A stretch of DNA of 56,844 nt from Deltaproteobacteria bacterium. GTDB lineage: Bacteria > Desulfobacterota > Dissulfuribacteria > Dissulfuribacterales > QOAL01. A model generated the notes under the pieces. The model was not told the DNA's origin. It saw only the letters and a program-made list of their open reading frames with translations, and ran no database searches. Made by a program: the position numbers and the translations under genes. Below are positions 42,827 through 51,232 of the stretch, in pieces. The number at the start of each line of letters is the position of its first letter. Position 1 is the first letter of the stretch. Location: positions 1-56,844 of the forward strand of contig WGBG01000172.1 in assembly GCA_015494395.1 (NCBI GenBank), given 5' to 3'.

Positions 42827-43642
42827 ATGTTTAAATTTGGATGGTGGAGCACGGGACGTGATCTGGATGCACTGAAACTCTTTGATGCCGTTTACAACGC
42901 ATGCCACAGCGGAGAAATTCCCGGAAAGTTTTCATACTGCTTCATCTCAAGGGAGAGGGGGGAATTTCCTGAAAGTGACACCCTTATAAAAAGGGTAGAG
43001 GAGTGTAAAATTCCCTTGATTCTCTTCTCTGCACGAAATTTCCTTCCCGATCTCCGGAAAACTGACCGGCAGGAGTGGCGAAATCGTTTTCATCATCAGG
43101 TGCTTGAAAGGCTTAAGGGACATGAGGCTCACGCGGTGGTTCTTGCCGGCTACATGTGGGTGGTAAGCCCTGAGGTGTGCAGTGCGTTTCCAATCATCAA
43201 TCTGCATCCTGCTGCACCAGATGGGCCGGCAGGCACATGGCAGGAGGTTATCTGGCAACTTCTCGAACAGCGCTCTGAAAGCACAGGGGTGATGATGCAC
43301 CTTGTTACCCCGGAGCTCGACAAGGGTCCTCCTGTTTCCTACTGCACCTTTTCCATAAGGGGAGAAAAATGGACGCCGTTATGGAATGAATTTGAAAAAG
43401 AGCTTGAAAAGGCAGGTTCCATTCAGGAGCTTCAAAAGAAATACGGAGAGGACCTGCCACTCTTTTCTGAGATAAGAAAGGAAGGGGTTAAGAGGGAGCT
43501 TCCTCTGATTGTCCAGACACTTCGTGCCATGGCATCCGGAAAGTTCAGCATTAAAAACGGAAAACTCTTTGGTGCTGACGGAAAAGAACTTCTTGGACCC
43601 TGGGACCTTACAGAAGAGATAGACAAGGGCCTTTCTGCATAG
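42827..43642 (+). CDS. Formyltransferase-like protein (PurN/GART fold)
   Basis: The 271-aa protein has the formyltransferase core: VVLAGYMWVVSPEV, IINLHPAAPDGPAGTWQ with the catalytic Asn and His, and MMHLVTPELDKGPPVSY with the aspartate. It is not an ordinary PurN: it starts FKFGWWSTGRDLDALKLFD and has a C-terminal extension past residue 200 with repeated FS-KNGKLFGADGKELLGPWD-type segments. It would transfer a formyl group from 10-formyltetrahydrofolate to an unknown amine. GGGGAAAG precedes the ATG. The stop codon TAG lies inside a family A terminus relic (ATAGCTATTCAACG), so the original C terminus may have been changed by the insertion. Confidence 0.75.
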   Translation: MFKFGWWSTGRDLDALKLFDAVYNACHSGEIPGKFSYCFISRERGEFPESDTLIKRVEECKIPLILFSARNFLPDLRKTDRQEWRNRFHHQVLERLKGHEAHAVVLAGYMWVVSPEVCSAFPIINLHPAAPDGPAGTWQEVIWQLLEQRSESTGVMMHLVTPELDKGPPVSYCTFSIRGEKWTPLWNEFEKELEKAGSIQELQKKYGEDLPLFSEIRKEGVKRELPLIVQTLRAMASGKFSIKNGKLFGADGKELLGPWDLTEEIDKGLSA

Positions 43643-43668
43643 CTATTCAACGTAATGAATGGGCTTTT
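43638..43668 (+). repeat. Relic of a family A left end
   Basis: ATAGCTATTCAACGTAATGAATGGGCTT matches the left terminus of family A (GTAGCTATTCAGCG in A5). The TAG of the formyltransferase-like gene is formed by the first bases of this terminus. No right end or target duplication is evident. Confidence 0.6.
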
Positions 43669-43718
43669 GCGGTGTGATCTTGTTAAGTTAGTCTTTAAAG
43701 ACCACATGTGTCTGACAA

Positions 43719-44825
43719 TTATACATCCTGACGGTATTTATTGGCGGGATTTTTCCGTGAAATTATATTGAAATCGTTTTTTGCGCTCTGCTTGACAGCG
43801 TACATGGCCTGGTCTGCTTTACGTTTCAGAACCGAGGCGCTGGTGGCATCATCCGGATATCTGCTTATACCGATACTGGCGGAAAGATGTGTTACTTTGC
43901 CGGAAAGATAGGGACGGGAAAGGCTCTGTAGTATTTCCGGTGCCAATTCAACCATTCTGTTTTGGTCTGTTGGCGCTATAATAACAAATTCATCTCCTCC
44001 GAGTCGGGCCACGAACAGTGACGGATTTTGCCGGCAAAGTTCGTTCAGGCGATCTGCTACACTTTTGAGCACCATATCTCCGGCATGGTGTCCTAACTGA
44101 TCATTGATTTTCTTAAAACCGTCTAGGTCTATGAATAGCAGATAAAAAGGTTTCTTTTCCGTTATATACCGTTCAAGTTCGGAGTTAAAGGCTTCCCGGT
44201 TGGCAAGTCCTGTCAAGCTGTCATGTAACGCATTATACTCGGTATCCTCCAGAAGTTTTTTTAGTTGTTCGCGGTGAAGGTGAATGCGGCGCATTAAACG
44301 TAACATGAACAGCGGCAAGATTATTGTGGCAAGAAACATATATCCCGTTTCTACAATATGTTCTCGCCAATAGGCACTGGCCATATAAAGTATAACAATG
44401 CCAGCCATGGATAAAGACATTGCAGTGAATAGGAAGCGGGGGCCAAAGCGCATTCCGTTTCCCAGTGATATCCATAGATAGAGCAGGCTGAAAATAAACC
44501 CATAATCTTTCAGCGAGAAAACTATTACTGTTGTAATGACAATGTCTATGAATATGGCGAAGATTTTGCGGAGGCTAGGCGCTAGGTGAGGAAAACGTTT
44601 GAGAAAATATAGATGGGCTGAGGTTAAAATTGTATAGGCACCTATACCCCACCATAAAGGCCACTGTCCAATAGAAAGTTTACGTGTCAGATAACCAAGG
44701 ATGGGAATCAGTATGGCAATGTAGATAACTCGCGTATATGCCTGTTTAATCTCTTCGGTATAAAGATCAGTGAAGTCTGAGGAATTGCAAGGCACATGAC
44801 GTGTTGTATATCTCCTTTTTTTCAT
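43719..44825 (-). CDS. Membrane-bound diguanylate cyclase (GGDEF)
   Basis: The 368-aa protein has about six N-terminal membrane helices (30-185) and a C-terminal GGDEF domain with FVARLGGDEFVIIAP, so it should make c-di-GMP from GTP. The inhibitory site that usually lies just before (RxxD) reads NPSL here, so feedback inhibition is unlikely. DALTGLANREAF marks the domain start in a DSLTGLANREAFN form. It faces a 500-base gap and the GGDEF-EAL gene. Confidence 0.92.
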   Translation of the reverse strand: MKKRRYTTRHVPCNSSDFTDLYTEEIKQAYTRVIYIAILIPILGYLTRKLSIGQWPLWWGIGAYTILTSAHLYFLKRFPHLAPSLRKIFAIFIDIVITTVIVFSLKDYGFIFSLLYLWISLGNGMRFGPRFLFTAMSLSMAGIVILYMASAYWREHIVETGYMFLATIILPLFMLRLMRRIHLHREQLKKLLEDTEYNALHDSLTGLANREAFNSELERYITEKKPFYLLFIDLDGFKKINDQLGHHAGDMVLKSVADRLNELCRQNPSLFVARLGGDEFVIIAPTDQNRMVELAPEILQSLSRPYLSGKVTHLSASIGISRYPDDATSASVLKRKADQAMYAVKQSAKNDFNIISRKNPANKYRQDV

Positions 44826-45087
44826 GCAAAAAAATACTCCATGGCTTAACTGAAAAATAGAGCAAGACAGCTCAAAATATCTGGGAATGGTTTTGCAATG
44901 AAGTGTATAACAAACGGTAATAATTCAGTATGCTGCAAGTGATTCTATTGTCATTGGATACCCCACTTATAAAATGAATCCCTTTTTAAAATCGTCAGTT
45001 TGGCTTAAAATATTTAGATTTTGCCTCTTAATAAGATAAATTACACCTATTGCACTGGTAATTTACACTAATATCATTGCATTTATC

Positions 45088-45219
45088 ATGCGTTTCAAAT
45101 CATAAAATCCTCCGTTTCACTGCATTCACTACATCTCCGTTGTGATTGTACTCCTCATATAGCCGCTTGTGACAGAAATTCGTTTTTTCGGCATACATTA
45201 AACCTGACAATCACTATGG
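45088..45219 (+). repeat. Degenerate family B element
   Basis: The stretch GCGTTTCAAATCATAAAATCC through TCACTGCATTCACTACATCTCC, CTCATATAGCCGC and CTGACAATCACTATGG follows family B landmarks in order, but the left hairpin arm and the central AT-rich part are deleted and the ends have decayed. It is an old copy in the same orientation as the four intact ones. The rest of the 516-base gap 44826-45341 holds no recognisable gene or clear promoter. Confidence 0.65.
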
Positions 45220-45341
45220 CCATGTTACTTTAATAAAATCCCTTGTTTTTTCGATAAGCAGCAAAAGGTGTATCATAATTTGCGGTTCAACTTCCGAGTA
45301 AAATGTGTCAGACTCAAAACTGAACCATAAAGGAAAGAACA

Positions 45342-46979
45342 ATGCAGAAGATAGGCGAGAGCATATCAAAGACAGCCCGGCTCATGAAATCTAGGGTCAC
45401 TAAGTACGCTATCGTGGCTGTACTCATTGCAGTTGTGGCAGTCATTATCGCAACCCTGGCAAACGCATACTTCATATATCACTCCATCTCACTTGAAACA
45501 ATAATGCGTGCTCAGCAGGAAAACATAACCCTGTGGGTTATTGACGCCATGCCATTCCTGTTCGCCTTATGGGGTCAGTACGCAAGCACCATGATTGCCT
45601 ATGAGACAGGTGTCATGGTAGTTGATCAGACCCATGACCTTCGGGAGCAGGCCACATCCCTAGAACACCAGGCACAATATGAGGCCACCCACGATCCCCT
45701 TACCAACCTTCCAAACAGGATACTCTTGAGGGACCGTCTGGACCAGTCAGTGCATGCAGGCGTCAGGGACAACAAACGTTTTGCCCTGATTATTCTTGAT
45801 GTTGACCACTTCAAGGAGATTAATGATACCCTGGGGCATTATTCAGGAGACAGACTGCTTAGGCGTATAGCGCTCAGGTTAAAGGGCACAGTCAGAGACT
45901 CGGATACTGTAGCAAGGCTTGGTGGAGACGAATATGCCCTGCTTTTAAGGAATATAAAGGGCAACAATGACGTGAAGGTTATTGTTAACAAGGTGTTAAA
46001 GGCCTTCCAGGAGTATTTCCTGCTGGACGGGATGAAGCTGGTCGTGCAGGTCAGTATGGGCATAGCCATTTTCCCTGACCATGGTAAGGACGCTGACACC
46101 TTACTTCAGAGAGCAGATGTGGCAATGTATGTAGCCAAGAATGAAAAGAGCAAGTACGCCATATATTCCCCCAAATTTGACAGTCACAATCCCAAACGTC
46201 TCACCCTTATGGGTGAGCTTAAACAGGCCATAGATAACCAAGAGCTTGCTATTTACTTCCAGCCCAAGATAGATGTATGCGAAGGACGCATGAAAATTCA
46301 AGGTGTAGAGGCCCTGGCAAGATGGCCTCATCCGGAACACGGCATTGTTACCCCTGACGAGTTCATTCCACTTGCAGAACGCACCAGACTGATTGACGAC
46401 CTGACCTATCTTGTTATTAAAAAAGGCATGCAGACCCTTGTAAACTGGCATAACAGGGGACTAAAAATTGACATTGCAGTAAACATCTCCCCTTCAACCC
46501 TTCTTAACTATGATCTGCCTGATGTGCTTACAGGTTTTCTTGCCAACTATGATATTGAACCCTCCTTTATAACATTTGAAATAACCGAGGGGACCTTTCT
46601 GAAAAATCCTCCAAGGGCACTTGAGATACTGAATAAACTCCACGAAATGGGCATAAGCCTGTCCATTGACGACTTTGGTACCGGTTATTCGTCCCTTGCT
46701 TACCTCAGAAAAATGCCGGTTTCAGAAATTAAAATCGACAAGGGATTTGTTATTGATATGCTAGAGAATGAAAGTGATGCTGTAATTGTAAAGGCAACTA
46801 TTGAACTGGCGCACAACTTGGGGATGAAGGTAACAGCAGAAGGAGTGGAGACTAAAGAAATTGCCCTTAAACTCCAGGAACTTGGTTGTGACAGGCTTCA
46901 AGGGTATTACTTTAGTAAACCATGCAGTGAAAAGGATTTTTTGTCATGGGTAGAGTCCAGAATAAAGAAACGCCTTTAG
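45342..46979 (+). CDS. GGDEF-EAL protein with membrane anchor
   Basis: The 545-aa protein has two N-terminal helices (about 20-46 and 63-90), a GGDEF domain and an EAL domain. The cyclase motif is ARLGGDEYALLL, with an RDSD inhibitory site preceding it, so it may be an active cyclase or a GTP-sensing domain. The EAL domain has VEALARWPHPEHG, FEITEGTF, IDDFGTGYSSLAY and IKIDKGFV with AEGVETKE, a complete phosphodiesterase set. It probably degrades c-di-GMP under control of the cyclase domain. AAGGAAAG precedes the ATG. Confidence 0.93.
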   Translation: MQKIGESISKTARLMKSRVTKYAIVAVLIAVVAVIIATLANAYFIYHSISLETIMRAQQENITLWVIDAMPFLFALWGQYASTMIAYETGVMVVDQTHDLREQATSLEHQAQYEATHDPLTNLPNRILLRDRLDQSVHAGVRDNKRFALIILDVDHFKEINDTLGHYSGDRLLRRIALRLKGTVRDSDTVARLGGDEYALLLRNIKGNNDVKVIVNKVLKAFQEYFLLDGMKLVVQVSMGIAIFPDHGKDADTLLQRADVAMYVAKNEKSKYAIYSPKFDSHNPKRLTLMGELKQAIDNQELAIYFQPKIDVCEGRMKIQGVEALARWPHPEHGIVTPDEFIPLAERTRLIDDLTYLVIKKGMQTLVNWHNRGLKIDIAVNISPSTLLNYDLPDVLTGFLANYDIEPSFITFEITEGTFLKNPPRALEILNKLHEMGISLSIDDFGTGYSSLAYLRKMPVSEIKIDKGFVIDMLENESDAVIVKATIELAHNLGMKVTAEGVETKEIALKLQELGCDRLQGYYFSKPCSEKDFLSWVESRIKKRL

Positions 46980-47226
46980 TTTATAATCGCAAGGCCTCCT
47001 TTAGTTTTATGCTTACATGATTTTTTCGTAAAGTTAGCATTGCAGTAAAATTTTATGGCATTATAATTTAATATTTCATGACAGGCCGCGGCACGGTAAG
47101 CCGTTTCGGTTCATGATACTTTTCATCCTGTTCAATATCCGGAACCTTTTCCTGGTTTGAATCTCTTTGGCAATTCATGTATATCACCGGATAAAAACAG
47201 AAATAATTCCGTTTTCGGAGGCATAA

Positions 47227-47493
47227 ATGGCAAGAGTCACAGTTGAAGACTGTTTAGAAAAGATTCCAAGTAGGTTTGCATTAGTTCATCTCTGCATAGA
47301 AAGGGTTAAACAGCTCAGAAAGGGGGCTAAACCCCTTGTAAAATGTGAGAATAAAGAAATTGTGCAGGCACTTCGTGAAATTGCCGCTGGTAAGGTAACA
47401 TTTGAAAATCTGGATCAGCTTGCAAGAGAGGCTGAAGAACAGAGAATATTTCAGTGTCTGCAGGCAGATACATCCAAACCTATCGGTCAGTAA
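47227..47493 (+). CDS. rpoZ: RNA polymerase omega subunit
   Basis: The 88-aa protein begins [20 protein letters not shown], the hallmark of omega, with [11 protein letters not shown] and [16 protein letters not shown] following. Omega aids assembly of the beta-prime subunit and, in proteobacteria, forms part of a ppGpp site; dksA lies 1.9 kb downstream. CGGAGG is a strong ribosome site. It stands alone, without gmk or spoT. Confidence 0.95.
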   Translation: MARVTVEDCLEKIPSRFALVHLCIERVKQLRKGAKPLVKCENKEIVQALREIAAGKVTFENLDQLAREAEEQRIFQCLQADTSKPIGQ

Positions 47494-47657
47494 ATTGACT
47501 TTAGCAGGCGTCTGGTGTGTTGCCGTTTGGTTGGCGTTATGTTCTGAGTTCCTGAGTAAGAAAACAAGGCTTTTTCCGAAAATTCAGATTTACATATATA
47601 GCACATGTCTGTCTGTTTAGATATTTGAATTATCTACACAACCGGGGGTCTGCTCTG

Positions 47658-47680
47658 TTAACCAGTGACAACTTGGTTAA
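47658..47680. promoter_or_regulatory. Inverted repeat upstream of dnaJ
   Basis: TTAACCA and TGGTTAA are 7-bp arms around a 9-base spacer, followed by TATAGT, a possible -10. The 9-base spacing recalls CIRCE, but the arm sequence differs. It is about 32 bases before the dnaJ start. Confidence 0.45.
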
Positions 47681-47711
47681 AGATATATAGTACAGAAACT
47701 GTTTACCTATA

Positions 47712-48848
47712 ATGAAAAGAGACTATTACGAAATTCTTAGTGTAGAGAGAACCGCTACTCATGAGGAAATAAAGAAGGCGTACAGAAAACTTGCGCTTAA
47801 ATACCATCCGGACCGCAACCCTGGAGATAAAGAGGCTGAGGAAAAGTTCAAGGAAGCTGCCGAGGCGTATGAGGTGCTTAGTGATACGGAAAAGCGCAGG
47901 CTCTACGATATGCACGGTCATGCTGGGCTTGAAGGTGCCGGGTTCCAGGGTTTCAGGGGTGCTGACGATATCTTCAGCTCCTTCAGCGACCTTTTCGAGG
48001 ACTTTTTCGGGTTTTCCACCGGGCACCGTGCACGCAGGGGAGGTCCTGAACCAGGCTCAGATCTCCGCTATGATATGACTATCTCGTTTGAGGAGGCGGT
48101 TCTTGGCGCAGAAAAGGAGATAGAACTGGTAAGGCTTGAAACCTGTGAACCGTGCAACGGAACAGGAGGAGCTGAGGGAAGTCAGCCCATTGTCTGTCCC
48201 ACCTGTAATGGGGCTGGACAGGTAATTCGGACAGAGGGTTTTTTCAGGGTCTCGTCTGTATGTCCACGATGCTCAGGTGAAGGGCAGACGTTTACAGAGC
48301 AGTGCCGCAAATGCGGTGGTCAGGGCAGAGTTCAGCAGAGAAAACGTGTACGTGTCCACATTCCTGCAGGAGTTGATACAGGTTCTCGTTTAAGGCTTAG
48401 AGACGAAGGTGAGGCCGGACGAAGAGGCGGGCCTCGTGGTGATCTGTACATTGTCGTCCATGTTGAGCCCCATGAGTTTTTCCAGCGTAGGGGAAATAAT
48501 ATAATCAGCAGTGAGACAATCTCAATGACTGAGGCTGCCCTTGGCTGCACCATCAAGGTCCCCGGCATCCCGGATGAGCATGAGATAGAGATAAAGCCTG
48601 GCACACAGAACGGAGATGCTATAACCATCCAGGGAGCGGGCTGTCCTGACCTCAGAAGCGGAAGATCCGGGGACCAGGTAATTTTTATAAATGTACGTAT
48701 TCCATCAGGTCTCACTGACCGCCAGAAAGAGTTGCTTAGGGAATTTGAAGAGATTGAAAAGGAAAAGAAAGAGGGTGGATTCTTTAAAAAACTCTTCAAA
48801 AAGGCAACGGGACACTCCTCTGAACACGCAGGACACGAGGCTTCATGA
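47712..48848 (+). CDS. dnaJ: Chaperone DnaJ
   Basis: The 378-aa co-chaperone stimulates DnaK. The J domain has [10 protein letters not shown]; the G/F region is short; the four CxxCxGxG repeats are [24 protein letters not shown] and CRKCGGQG; the C-terminal substrate domain follows. The end is unusual: after [24 protein letters not shown] there is a His-rich tail ([11 protein letters not shown]). dnaK and grpE are not adjacent. Its last four bases overlap moaC, an unexpected coupling. An inverted repeat lies upstream. Confidence 0.95.
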   Translation: MKRDYYEILSVERTATHEEIKKAYRKLALKYHPDRNPGDKEAEEKFKEAAEAYEVLSDTEKRRLYDMHGHAGLEGAGFQGFRGADDIFSSFSDLFEDFFGFSTGHRARRGGPEPGSDLRYDMTISFEEAVLGAEKEIELVRLETCEPCNGTGGAEGSQPIVCPTCNGAGQVIRTEGFFRVSSVCPRCSGEGQTFTEQCRKCGGQGRVQQRKRVRVHIPAGVDTGSRLRLRDEGEAGRRGGPRGDLYIVVHVEPHEFFQRRGNNIISSETISMTEAALGCTIKVPGIPDEHEIEIKPGTQNGDAITIQGAGCPDLRSGRSGDQVIFINVRIPSGLTDRQKELLREFEEIEKEKKEGGFFKKLFKKATGHSSEHAGHEAS

Positions 48849-49360
48849 AGAAACAGGGGTTAACCCATATTGATGAGCAGGGCAGGGCCGTGATGGTTAA
48901 TGTAGGCGGTAAGGCTCAAACTGCACGCCGTGCTGTGGCAAGGGGCACGGTTACAGTTGGTCCAAAGGCATTCAAAATGCTACTTGACGGCACAGTGCCA
49001 AAGGGAGACGTGCTGGCCACTGCAAGAATAGCCGGGATCATGGCAGCAAAAAAGGTTGATGAACTCATTCCGCTGTGCCACTCTCTGCCCATAGATTCGG
49101 TGGAAATAGAGTTTAATTATGATAACGAAAATTATGCTGTAAATATTACCGCCACTGTCTCTGTTACAGGGAAAACCGGAGTTGAGATGGAGGCCCTTAC
49201 CGCTGTTTCTGTTTCTGCACTTACAATCTATGATATGTGCAAAGCAGTTGATAAAGGAATGGTGATAGGGCCTGTAATGCTTGAGTTCAAGTCTGGTGGC
49301 AAGAGTGGAACATGGAAACGCGCCAGAGAGAGTATCAAGGGTAGTTGTGATATCGTGTGA
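48845..49360 (+). CDS. moaC: Cyclic pyranopterin monophosphate synthase
   Basis: MoaC completes the first stage of molybdenum cofactor synthesis, which the molybdoenzyme of this window needs. The 171-aa protein has [34 protein letters not shown] (IPLCHSLP is the active-site stretch), [27 protein letters not shown] and KSGGKSG at the end. It overlaps dnaJ by four bases (ATGA) and precedes dksA by 18 bases. Confidence 0.96.
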   Translation: MKKQGLTHIDEQGRAVMVNVGGKAQTARRAVARGTVTVGPKAFKMLLDGTVPKGDVLATARIAGIMAAKKVDELIPLCHSLPIDSVEIEFNYDNENYAVNITATVSVTGKTGVEMEALTAVSVSALTIYDMCKAVDKGMVIGPVMLEFKSGGKSGTWKRARESIKGSCDIV

Positions 49361-49378
49361 ATAACCAGGAGGGTTAAT

Positions 49379-49741
49379 ATGGATCAGGCCCAATTAGAAT
49401 ATTTTCGTAAGATACTTACAGACAAACTGAATGAACTGCTGGGCGAGGCAGACAGGACCCTTGGGGAGATGACCGAACTTGATGATCATTTTCCTGATCC
49501 TACTGACCGGGCTGCTGCTGAGTCAGACAGGAGTTTTGAGCTTAGAATCAGGGATAGAGAGCGTAAACTTATCAAAAAGATCCGTACAGCCCTTGAAAGA
49601 ATTGACGAGGGCATTTACGGGGAGTGTGATGAGTGCGGTGAAGAGATCGGGGTAAAACGTCTTGAGGCAAGACCTGTCACTACCCTATGTATTGAGTGCA
49701 AGGCTAAACAGGAGCAGGAAGAAAAGGCCAAGGGTCTTTGA
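49379..49741 (+). CDS. dksA: DksA/TraR-family zinc finger protein
   Basis: The 120-aa protein has the coiled-coil region with DHFPDPTDRAAAESDRSFELR and a C4 zinc finger, CDECGEEIGVKRLEARPVTTLC-IEC. The DPTDRA segment matches the DksA tip. DksA binds the RNA polymerase secondary channel and works with ppGpp. AGGAGGG precedes the ATG, so translation is strong. It is followed by galT after 9 bases. Confidence 0.95.
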   Translation: MDQAQLEYFRKILTDKLNELLGEADRTLGEMTELDDHFPDPTDRAAAESDRSFELRIRDRERKLIKKIRTALERIDEGIYGECDECGEEIGVKRLEARPVTTLCIECKAKQEQEEKAKGL

Positions 49742-49750
49742 TGAACTTTA

Positions 49751-50758
49751 ATGCCGGAACTTAGAAGAGACCCTATTACAGGCAGATGGGTTATTATTGC
49801 CCAGGAAAGGGGTAATCGTCCTTATGATTTTATCGTTGAGGAGGATAAGACTAAGGGGGGATTCTGTCCGCTCTGCCCTGGAAACGAAGGTGTAACTCCC
49901 CCTGAAGTGCTGGCATACGGCAGGCCCGAGAATATTCCGGATAGTGACGGATGGCAGGTGAGGGTGGTGCCCAATAAGTTTCCTGCCCTTATTATAGAGG
50001 GAGATTTGAACAAGCGTGGTGAGGGTATTTATGATAAGATGAATGGCATTGGGGCCCATGAGGTCATTATTGAGACCCCTGACCACCACTCTAATATTTA
50101 TCAGCTTGGTCATCATGAAATAGAACTTATATTCCGGGCATACCGTGATCGCATTATTGACCTTTCCGGGGATAGGAGATTCAGATACATAATAATTTTC
50201 AAGAATCACGGTAAGAGTGCCGGGGCATCTCTGGAGCATTCACATTCCCAGCTAATCGCATTACCGGTTGTGCCAAATCGTATCCAGGAAGAGCTTGATG
50301 GCTGTCTGAGATACTATGACTACAAGGAAAGGTGTGCCTTCTGTGATATAATTCACCAGGAGAGAAAACAGGGGACAAGAATTGTCTGTGAAAATGATGA
50401 ATTTATTACTTTATGTCCCTTTGCTTCTAGGGCACCCTTTGAAATGGTTGTCATGCCCAAAAACCACCAGTCCAGGTTTGTAAGCATGACTGATTCACAG
50501 TTCACCAGTCTGGCTGAGATCTTTTCAGAAACCATGAAATGTCTTAACAGTGTGGTTCATGGGGTTTCTTACAACTATATGCTTCATACCGCACCACTTC
50601 ACCAGAATTCCCTACAGTATTACCATTGGCATATTGAGATTATGCCCAAGCTCACCACTATAGCTGGTTTTGAGTGGGGGACAGAGTTTTATATCAATCC
50701 GTCTCTGCCCGAAGAGTGTGCGCGGAGTCTTCGTGGAAGTAGTAATCAAGAGGAATAA
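49751..50758 (+). CDS. galT: Galactose-1-phosphate uridylyltransferase-like (GalT)
   Basis: The 335-aa HIT-superfamily transferase begins MPELRRDPITGRWVIIAQER, as in bacterial GalT. Zinc-site cysteines are in GFCPLCPGNE; the active-site motif is ASLEHSHSQLIALP, where the usual HPH is HSH. YHWHIEIMPKL is the second histidine motif. It would exchange UMP between UDP-glucose and a hexose phosphate. In organisms without a Leloir operon such proteins often act on other sugar phosphates. It starts 9 bases after dksA. Confidence 0.93.
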   Translation: MPELRRDPITGRWVIIAQERGNRPYDFIVEEDKTKGGFCPLCPGNEGVTPPEVLAYGRPENIPDSDGWQVRVVPNKFPALIIEGDLNKRGEGIYDKMNGIGAHEVIIETPDHHSNIYQLGHHEIELIFRAYRDRIIDLSGDRRFRYIIIFKNHGKSAGASLEHSHSQLIALPVVPNRIQEELDGCLRYYDYKERCAFCDIIHQERKQGTRIVCENDEFITLCPFASRAPFEMVVMPKNHQSRFVSMTDSQFTSLAEIFSETMKCLNSVVHGVSYNYMLHTAPLHQNSLQYYHWHIEIMPKLTTIAGFEWGTEFYINPSLPEECARSLRGSSNQEE

Positions 50759-50791
50759 TGGCAGGAATGAGATATCCAAGGAGGTAAGAAG

Positions 50792-51154
50792 ATGTCAGAA
50801 GAGAGAAAAAAAATTCTGGTAGTGGATGATGAGGACAGTATCCAGCTTCTATACAGGGAAGAGCTGGAGGATGAAGGTTATGAAGTTATTTCTGCTATGA
50901 ACGGGGAGGAGGCGCTGAAAAAATTTGAAGAAACCCCACCTGACCTTGTGGTACTCGACATTAACATGCCAGGGATCGACGGTATTGAAGTGTTGCGTCA
51001 GATGAAGCAGGCAAAACCTGATGTACCTGTCATTTTAAGTTCAGCATATCCTGAATACAAGCAGGACCTAGCATCCTGGGCATCTGACGACTACATTGTC
51101 AAATCATTCGATATGTCAGAGCTCAAAAATTCAATCAAACAGCACCTTTCATAA
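50792..51154 (+). CDS. REC-only response regulator (near galT)
   Basis: The 120-aa protein is a stand-alone receiver: VVDDEDSIQLLYREEL, phosphoacceptor in LVVLDINMPGIDG, SSAYPEY in place of the threonine loop, and the lysine in YIVKSFD. It lacks an output domain. The start has a strong AAGGAGG. It is convergent with the PilZ-PAS pseudokinase, which may be its partner. Confidence 0.93.
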   Translation: MSEERKKILVVDDEDSIQLLYREELEDEGYEVISAMNGEEALKKFEETPPDLVVLDINMPGIDGIEVLRQMKQAKPDVPVILSSAYPEYKQDLASWASDDYIVKSFDMSELKNSIKQHLS

Positions 51155-51232
51155 ATTACCACAGTAGATACCTTCGCAGTGCTTCAAAAAGGGGGGACTC
51201 ATGAAATACTGCGGGCATCATGTTTTGTATTG

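Noticed and set aside
47658-47680. CIRCE element for HrcA
   Set aside because: Spacer length matches, but the arm sequence does not contain the CIRCE core GCACTC.
47715-48799. Long antisense frames over dnaJ and other GC-rich genes
   Set aside because: Shadows of real genes with no ribosome sites or recognisable motifs.
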